From contig NC_010175.1 in the NCBI RefSeq assembly GCF_000018865.1, positions 3,534,001-3,598,000 of the forward strand: 64,000 nucleotides of DNA, given 5' to 3'. The position numbers were made by a program, and so were the translations under genes. This document shows positions 59,412-64,000 of this stretch, one piece after another. The notes beneath the pieces were generated by a model. It was given only the letters and a program-made list of their open reading frames with translations. It did no database searches and was not told where the DNA came from. Numbering within the stretch: position 1 is the stretch's first letter; every line of letters starts with the position of its first letter. This stretch comes from Chloroflexus aurantiacus J-10-fl. Lineage in GTDB: Bacteria; Chloroflexota; Chloroflexia; Chloroflexales; Chloroflexaceae.

Positions 59412-60524
59412 ATGAAAGCTGTTATTCTTGTTGGTGGGCAGGGATCACGTTTGCGCCCGCTGACCTGCCGGACACCCAAACCAATGTTGCCGCTGGTCAA
59501 TCAGCCATTCATCGAGTGGATGTTGCTGCGTCTCCGCGACTATGGTATTCGAGATGTCATCCTGGCCGTGCAATATCTGGCCGACCGCTTCCGCACAGCG
59601 CTCGGCGATGGTTCACGACTGGGTATGAATGTCCACATCGTTGAAGAGCCGGAACCACGCGGTACTGCCGGCGCGGTGAAACACGTCGAGCACATGCTTG
59701 ATGGGACAACGTTTGTCTTCAATGGCGATGTGATGACCGACCTCGATTTGCAGGCAATGCTCGATTTTCACCGCGAGCGTGGCAGCAAGGTGACCATCTC
59801 GCTCACGCCGGTTGATGATCCGACGCAGTTTGGGCTGGTCGAGACTGAACGCGATGGACGTGTGCGCCGTTTTCTTGAGAAGCCCCGCGCCGAAGACATC
59901 ACGACCAATCTGGTCAACGCCGGTACCTATCTGATTGAACCGGAGATTTTCCGCTACGTGCCCCCGAATCAGTTCTATATGTTCGAGCGCGGCCTCTTCC
60001 CGGTGGTGCTTCAGACCGGTGATCCGATGTACGGCTTTCCGTCACGCGCTTACTGGACGGATATTGGCAAGCCGCAAACGTATCTTGATGTTCACCATGA
60101 CATTTTGATCGGGAAAGTGCAGTACCACTTCCGTGGACAACAGATTGGCGAGCGTGTCTGGCTTGAAGGCGAAGCAGAGATTCACTCTAGCGCGCAGATT
60201 GTTGGTCCGGTGGTCATCGGCCACGGGACACGGATTGGGCGCGGGACACGGATTATTGGCCCAACCGTTATCGGCTCGCGCTGCACGATTGGTCCTGAAT
60301 GCCAGATCGAAGGTGTGGTCATGTGGGATGGGAATACGATTGAAGAGGGCAGTACACTCCGTAACTGTGTGCTGGGGTACAACAATCGGATTGGCGAGCG
60401 ATCCCACATTATTGACGGCACTATCATCAGTGATGAGTGTCAGATTGGTCAGGAAAACCGGCTTGAACGCGGCATCCGTATCTGGCCGGGTACCACCCTG
60501 GGTGACCGGGCAGTTTCGTTCTGA
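59412..60524 (+). CDS. Mannose-1-phosphate guanylyltransferase-like nucleotidyltransferase with beta-helix
   Basis: 370 residues. NTP-transferase domain 1-235: VILVGGQGSRLRPLTCRTPKPMLPL, VFNGDVMTDLD (metal Asp), GLVETERDGRV, FLEKP, AYWTDIGKPQTYLDVH. Residues about 265-365 are a left-handed beta-helix (AQIVGPVVIGHGTRIGRGTR). The architecture equals that of eukaryotic-like GDP-mannose pyrophosphorylase. Glucose-1-phosphate enzymes have the same layout. The preceding dehydratase gene favours GDP-mannose (inference). Confidence 0.85.
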   Translation: MKAVILVGGQGSRLRPLTCRTPKPMLPLVNQPFIEWMLLRLRDYGIRDVILAVQYLADRFRTALGDGSRLGMNVHIVEEPEPRGTAGAVKHVEHMLDGTTFVFNGDVMTDLDLQAMLDFHRERGSKVTISLTPVDDPTQFGLVETERDGRVRRFLEKPRAEDITTNLVNAGTYLIEPEIFRYVPPNQFYMFERGLFPVVLQTGDPMYGFPSRAYWTDIGKPQTYLDVHHDILIGKVQYHFRGQQIGERVWLEGEAEIHSSAQIVGPVVIGHGTRIGRGTRIIGPTVIGSRCTIGPECQIEGVVMWDGNTIEEGSTLRNCVLGYNNRIGERSHIIDGTIISDECQIGQENRLERGIRIWPGTTLGDRAVSF

Positions 60525-60608
60525 GAGGCTATCCGATCCGTGGGTTGGCCCGAAAGATTACCCGCACGAATTGCAGTTCACCGCAAAAGATTATCCTGGC
60601 ACCATCCA

Positions 60609-60636
60609 GTCGGGGCGCACGGTCGTGCGCCCCGAC
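60609..60636 (+). terminator. Hairpin downstream of the nucleotidyltransferase gene
   Basis: GTCGGGGCGCACG / CGTGCGCCCCGAC, 13-bp perfect stem with a 2-nt loop. Strong, but without a T-run, so either a terminator-like or REP element. Confidence 0.45.
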
Positions 60637-60820
60637 CGCTGTCTCTGCTGAGCTGTGCAGGCTTTCATACAGCCCGGAGTGATTGGGAATCTACGCTATG
60701 TCAAATCTTGAGCGATAGGGGGCATCACTGCCTGCTACCGCATATGCGGTGAACCATAACTATTCGTCCCCTCTGCGATGATCCGTGGGTGTCACGTGCA
60801 GGATACGGATGAGCGGGTTC

Positions 60821-60853
60821 CCGTAGGGGCGGGTTTGGAACCCGCCCCTACGG
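60821..60853. repeat. Palindromic repeat in the intergenic region
   Basis: CCGTAGGGGCGGGTT-TGG-AACCCGCCCCTACGG, 15-bp perfect stem. A GTAGGGGCGGGTTT type of palindrome is common as a dispersed element in many genomes (from memory). The 472-bp gap 60525-60995 holds no other gene. Confidence 0.6.
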
Positions 60854-60995
60854 ACGTACATTTGCCCGTTCACATTGTCATACGATGATGCGGTATAGCA
60901 GGTTATACGTCGTCAATCCTGTACCAAACCACACAGCGCTGCCCACACCCACCTGAATAGATGAAAGGGCAGGGGATGATGCGATCACCCCCTGA

Positions 60996-61415
60996 TCACC
61001 CCTGCCGGGCCAACAAATCACGAATTTCGGCCAACAGGCGTTCGCTCGGCGTTGGTTCCGGTGGTGCAGGTGGTACAGCCTCCGGCTTACTCCGCATACG
61101 ATTGACGGTACGTACAATCATGAAGACCACGAATGCGATCAACAGAAAATTGATCACAGCCGTCAAGAACGAACCATAGGCCAGCACCGGCCCGGCGGCC
61201 TGAGCTTCGGCTAACGTTGTCGCAGTTTGACCGGCCAGCGGAATAAAGTAGTTGCTAAAATCGGCCCGGCCACCAACCAGCAGGCCAATCAGCGGATTGA
61301 TAATGTCGTTGACCAATGAATTGATGATCGCTGTAAACGCTGCCCCGACAATCACGCCAACCGCCAGATCGATCACGTTGCCACGGCTGATAAACTCGCG
61401 AAACTCCTTGATCAT
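60996..61415 (-). CDS. mscL: Large-conductance mechanosensitive channel
   Basis: 139 residues from ATG 61415 behind GGGGGAACG; the frame runs 17 codons further up without SD. Signature [29 protein letters not shown]1 with the Gly-rich gate ([20 protein letters not shown]), TM2 [20 protein letters not shown], and the C-terminal helix [15 protein letters not shown]. It opens at high membrane tension to release solutes on hypo-osmotic shock. Confidence 0.95.
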   Translation of the reverse strand: MIKEFREFISRGNVIDLAVGVIVGAAFTAIINSLVNDIINPLIGLLVGGRADFSNYFIPLAGQTATTLAEAQAAGPVLAYGSFLTAVINFLLIAFVVFMIVRTVNRMRSKPEAVPPAPPEPTPSERLLAEIRDLLARQG

Positions 61416-61478
61416 CGTTCCCCCCATACAACACAAAAACGCTCCATGCAACCATACTGATTTCATGAGTAAAGATTG

Positions 61479-61520
61479 AGGTGTCGAAGATTGAGAAATG
61501 GTATAAGAATCTTCACACCT
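61479..61520. promoter_or_regulatory. Inverted repeat upstream of mscL
   Basis: AGGTGT-CG-AAGATT / AATCTT-C-ACACCT with a 15-nt loop containing ATGGTATAAG. Could be an operator or a leader hairpin. Confidence 0.3.
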
Positions 61521-61616
61521 GGTTGCGGGCTATTGCACTCTACGTAACCGAATTTGTGATAACGTGTACATAGTATCACCGTTGGCAGAGGGTTTCAAGC
61601 CGGAGATAAGCATGCT

Positions 61617-61946
61617 ATGGCACGACCGAAACGACCGCCGCATCCGATGATTGCTCGCGCTCGCGCTCATCTGCGCACTATTGCACCAGATCTGCAATAT
61701 GCGCCACTGATCCTGCGCACACTCGATGGACCACCTGGCAGCCCGCGCTACGCTGTCTCGGTCGCACGCTGCCAAAATGTGGGAGAATGTCCGTATGAAA
61801 TGGCCGATCCTTCGGTCTGCACTGTGCCAAGTTGTGATCTCCGCCGCTCACTACGCCTCTTGCTCAACGCCGATGGCAGTCTGGCACAGGTTATCGAAGG
61901 ACACCGTCGTTGGAATCCACGCCCACTCGACGATCCTGGGCCGTGA
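61617..61946 (+). CDS. Cys-containing small protein of unknown function
   Basis: 109 residues, SD CGGAGATAAG about ten bases upstream. The middle has a cluster CQNVGECPYEMADPSVCTVP plus SCDLRR (four Cys), which could bind a metal. N-terminus basic. The gene ends 25 bp upstream of the universal stress protein start, so the two may be co-transcribed. Confidence 0.55.
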   Translation: MARPKRPPHPMIARARAHLRTIAPDLQYAPLILRTLDGPPGSPRYAVSVARCQNVGECPYEMADPSVCTVPSCDLRRSLRLLLNADGSLAQVIEGHRRWNPRPLDDPGP

Positions 61947-61971
61947 AGGATGACGCAACAAGGAGGTTGCA

Positions 61972-62433
61972 ATGTATCGCCACATTCTCGTTCCCCTCGA
62001 TGGTTCGGAACTTGCCGAGCAGGTATTACCGCACGTCCACGCCCTGGCCGCCAATGAAGGTACGACGAAGATTACATTACTCCGTGCGGTACCACCCATT
62101 TTTACCACCAGTGTCGATTACAGCGGCATGCTGGCGACGACAACTGAAGCCATCACGCAGATGGAACAGGAGGCGCTCGATTATCTGAAACACATTGCCA
62201 AACAATTCCAGAGCGAAGGTTATGAGGTACATACCGAGATCAGCGCACTGCCACCAGCCGAGGCGATTATCGAGTACGCCGAGAACCACAATGTCGATCT
62301 TATCGTCATCGCCACCCACGGTCGCAGTGGACTGAGTCGCTGGGTGTTTGGTAGTGTGACCCAAAAGGTTGTGCAGGTTGCCCCCACGCCGGTGCTGGTG
62401 ATCCGTCCGCGCCACGACCATGACAAGTCGTAA
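61972..62433 (+). CDS. Universal stress protein (UspA family)
   Basis: 153 residues, SD AAGGAGG. N-terminal YRHILVPLDGSELAEQVL, and the ATP-binding loop ATHGRSGLSRWVFGSVTQKVV followed by PVLVIRP. The Gly-rich loop places it in the ATP-binding subgroup. A single-domain Usp. Confidence 0.93.
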   Translation: MYRHILVPLDGSELAEQVLPHVHALAANEGTTKITLLRAVPPIFTTSVDYSGMLATTTEAITQMEQEALDYLKHIAKQFQSEGYEVHTEISALPPAEAIIEYAENHNVDLIVIATHGRSGLSRWVFGSVTQKVVQVAPTPVLVIRPRHDHDKS

Positions 62434-62539
62434 GCGTCGTATCACCGGCCTGCGACGCGGCTGGTTCAGATATGCTGGCGGGGTGTGACGTCGCACGCCA
62501 ATCGCTCCTGATCCCAGCCGGTCTGTTCATTCATCCTGA

Positions 62540-62564
62540 GAGGGCAGGTGTTATCCCTGCCCTC
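62540..62564 (+). terminator. Terminator-like hairpin after the usp gene
   Basis: GAGGGCAGG / CCTGCCCTC stem with a 7-nt loop about 105 bp after the stop. No T-run. Confidence 0.45.
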
Positions 62565-62700
62565 CAGGAGCGGTGATTGCCCATTGATGCTCAGTTCCTT
62601 TGCGGAAGATATGTGCCAACTATCTACACCGGACAGGTACCGGCAACGATGCCGGTTTGTGACTCTAGTCGCTCAACAGCTTTGAATTTCCTGTGCAAAA

Positions 62701-62749
62701 GTTGTGTTGCGTCTTACCCTATTGACGCAACCATCACAACCCTGATAAT
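62701..62749 (+). promoter_or_regulatory. Promoter of the EF-G-like gene inside an inverted repeat
   Basis: TTGACG (62722-62727), 16-bp spacer, GATAAT (62744-62749). The -35 lies within TTGCGTC (62707-62713) / GACGCAA (62724-62730), and GTTGTG (62701-62706) / CACAAC (62735-62740) extends the repeat with a bulge. This suggests control by a dimeric regulator. Confidence 0.5.
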
Positions 62750-62822
62750 CTGTTCTTAACAACTTTATTTTCCTTTCCAGCACACGCCCAACGGGCGCGG
62801 GCTTGCGTCAAGGAGGACAGCT

Positions 62823-64000
62823 ATGCGAGCGTTCGAATCGGAAAGGATCCACAACATCGGCATATTCGGTCACCTCGGCAGCGGGAAGACAACGCTGGCC
62901 GAGGCAATGCTGATGACCGCCCACGCCATCCCGCGGATGGGGCGCGTCGAGGACGGGTCTACGACGAGTGACTACGACCCCGACGAGCACCGACGCGGGA
63001 TGTCTATTTCGCTGAGTGTGCTGCCGCTGGAGTGGAACGGCGATAAGATCAACCTGATCGACGTGCCCGGTGCCGCTGATTTTGCCGGTGAAGCTGCCGC
63101 CGCGATGCGTATCATCGATGGCGCATTGATTGTGCTCGATGCAAGTGCCGGTGTTGAAGTCGGTACCGAACTCTTCTGGGAGATGGCCGTCCAACAGCGC
63201 ATTCCACGCATCCTGTTTGTCAATAAACTCGACCGCGAAAATGCGAATTTCTACCGCGTGATCGAGCAGGCCCGTGAGCTGCTCGATGCCGCTGTTATTC
63301 CGATGCAGATTCCTATCGGTGCCGGTAAAGAGTTCAAGGGTATTATCTCGCTGCGTCAACAACGAGCCTGGCTGACCAGCCCGAAACACGATGGCGGCTA
63401 CATCGAGGCTGATGTGCCGGCGGAACTCAATGATCTGATGCACGAGTGGCGCACCGCGCTGATTGATAAAATTGCCGCAACCAATGATCATCTGATCGAA
63501 CGGTATCTTGAAGGCGGTGAAGATGCGCTGACCCGCGAGGAATTGCTGCTCGGTCTGCGCACCGGTATTGCCGATGGCTCAATCGTGCCGGTGTTCTGCG
63601 GTTCAGCAACTGAAGTCGTGGGGATTGCCCAGCTCCTTAACGGAATCGTCGACTCAATTCCTTCCGCAGGCCGCAAGACAACCACCGCCACCGATCTGAA
63701 CACCGACCAGGAGGTTGAGCTACGTCCAGACCGCGCCGAACCACTGGCAGCACTGGTCTTTAAGACGGTCTCTGACACCTACGGCAAGCTTAGCTATTTC
63801 CGCGTCTTTTCGGGTGAGGTGCGGGCCGGTATGACGCTCATGAATGCACGCACCCGTAAGGAAGAGCGCGTCGCCCACGTGTATATTGTGCGTGGTAAAG
63901 AGCAGATTGAGGTTGAGTCGGTCGGGCCTGGCGATATTGGTTTGTTAACGAAGCTCGGTGATACGCAAACCAACGATACCCTCTGCCTGTCGTCGCGACC
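62823..64000 (+). CDS. EF-G-like translation GTPase, N-terminal part (runs off the window)
   Basis: At least 392 residues, SD AAGGAGGA. G1 GHLGSGKTT at 16-24, G2 RRGMSIS, G3 DVPGAADF at 80-87, G4 NKLD at 134-137. In EF-G the G3 motif is DTPGHVDF and the His activates water; here it is Ala84, as in EF-G-like paralogues such as FusA2. GTP hydrolysis should be slower or differently controlled. Domain II (PLAALVFKTVSDTYGKLSYFRVFSGEVRAG) follows normally. Likely a paralogue of the housekeeping fusA, not the main EF-G. The C-terminal domains lie outside the window. Confidence 0.9.
   Translation, partial: MRAFESERIHNIGIFGHLGSGKTTLAEAMLMTAHAIPRMGRVEDGSTTSDYDPDEHRRGMSISLSVLPLEWNGDKINLIDVPGAADFAGEAAAAMRIIDGALIVLDASAGVEVGTELFWEMAVQQRIPRILFVNKLDRENANFYRVIEQARELLDAAVIPMQIPIGAGKEFKGIISLRQQRAWLTSPKHDGGYIEADVPAELNDLMHEWRTALIDKIAATNDHLIERYLEGGEDALTREELLLGLRTGIADGSIVPVFCGSATEVVGIAQLLNGIVDSIPSAGRKTTTATDLNTDQEVELRPDRAEPLAALVFKTVSDTYGKLSYFRVFSGEVRAGMTLMNARTRKEERVAHVYIVRGKEQIEVESVGPGDIGLLTKLGDTQTNDTLCLSSR

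Overview
The window looks like a chromosomal segment of a filamentous anoxygenic phototroph of the Chloroflexus type. This is inferred from gene content and protein style, not from any rRNA marker. Supporting signs are a crtB phytoene synthase next to a B12-binding MerR regulator of the CarH type, a phytol/dolichol-kinase-like membrane protein, an enormous multi-GAF histidine kinase, a large Ser/Thr phospho-signalling cluster, and many short palindromic intergenic repeats. No tRNA, rRNA, CRISPR array, intact insertion sequence or prophage was seen. Both ends cut genes: the 3' part of uvrA at the left edge and the 5' part of an EF-G-like GTPase at the right edge.

Layout. 1-12.9 kb (+): uvrA end, a left-handed beta-helix protein, a response regulator with a degenerate GGDEF domain, a 2782-residue histidine kinase with about fourteen GAF-like units, and a translationally coupled alpha/beta-hydrolase-fold protein that lacks the nucleophile serine. 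13.4-17.8 kb: valS (-), a lone ABC ATPase and a small membrane protein. 17.9-28.6 kb: a frameshifted small gene, then a phospho-signalling module on the minus strand (PP2C, PP2C fused to a kinase-like remnant, Ser/Thr kinase, VWA protein, FHA protein) and divergently an FHA-FHA-ABC transporter. Most of these proteins carry N-terminal zinc ribbons. 28.8-37.6 kb: XRE-cupin regulator, AI-2E-type permease, a 102-bp repeat array, HD protein, an SDR with Phe at the catalytic Tyr position, methyltransferase, PfkB sugar kinase, acyl-CoA dehydrogenase, and an iron alcohol dehydrogenase behind a possible structured leader. 38.2-45.6 kb: RsbT/RsbS, phytol-kinase-like protein, alkaline-phosphatase-superfamily protein, a beta-helix surface protein, a DsbA-like lipoprotein with an in-frame TGA exactly at the first Cys of its CxxC site, a frameshifted MFS exporter with its MarR regulator, and a 37-residue membrane peptide. 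45.7-50.2 kb: sugar ABC uptake operon ending in galT. 50.4-55.9 kb: divergent sigma factor and zinc-binding anti-sigma protein, a second VWA protein, surE, an unknown protein, and a DUF2085 membrane protein. 56.0-58.3 kb: crtB and carH with promoters and candidate operators. 58.3-64 kb: nucleotide-sugar genes, mscL, a Cys-rich unknown, a universal stress protein and the EF-G-like protein.

The most striking observations are: (1) the in-frame TGA at a redox-active Cys position, followed by a bacterial SECIS-like hairpin (a candidate selenoprotein with a UxxC site); (2) the zinc-ribbon-tagged kinase/phosphatase/FHA/VWA/ABC cluster with its pseudokinase-PP2C fusion; (3) the giant GAF kinase coupled to a catalytically disabled hydrolase; (4) three tandem 11-bp repeats over the carH -35 box that fit the CarH operator architecture. 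Where I chose a start codon inside a longer open frame, the reason (SD spacing, promoter position) is given in the entry.
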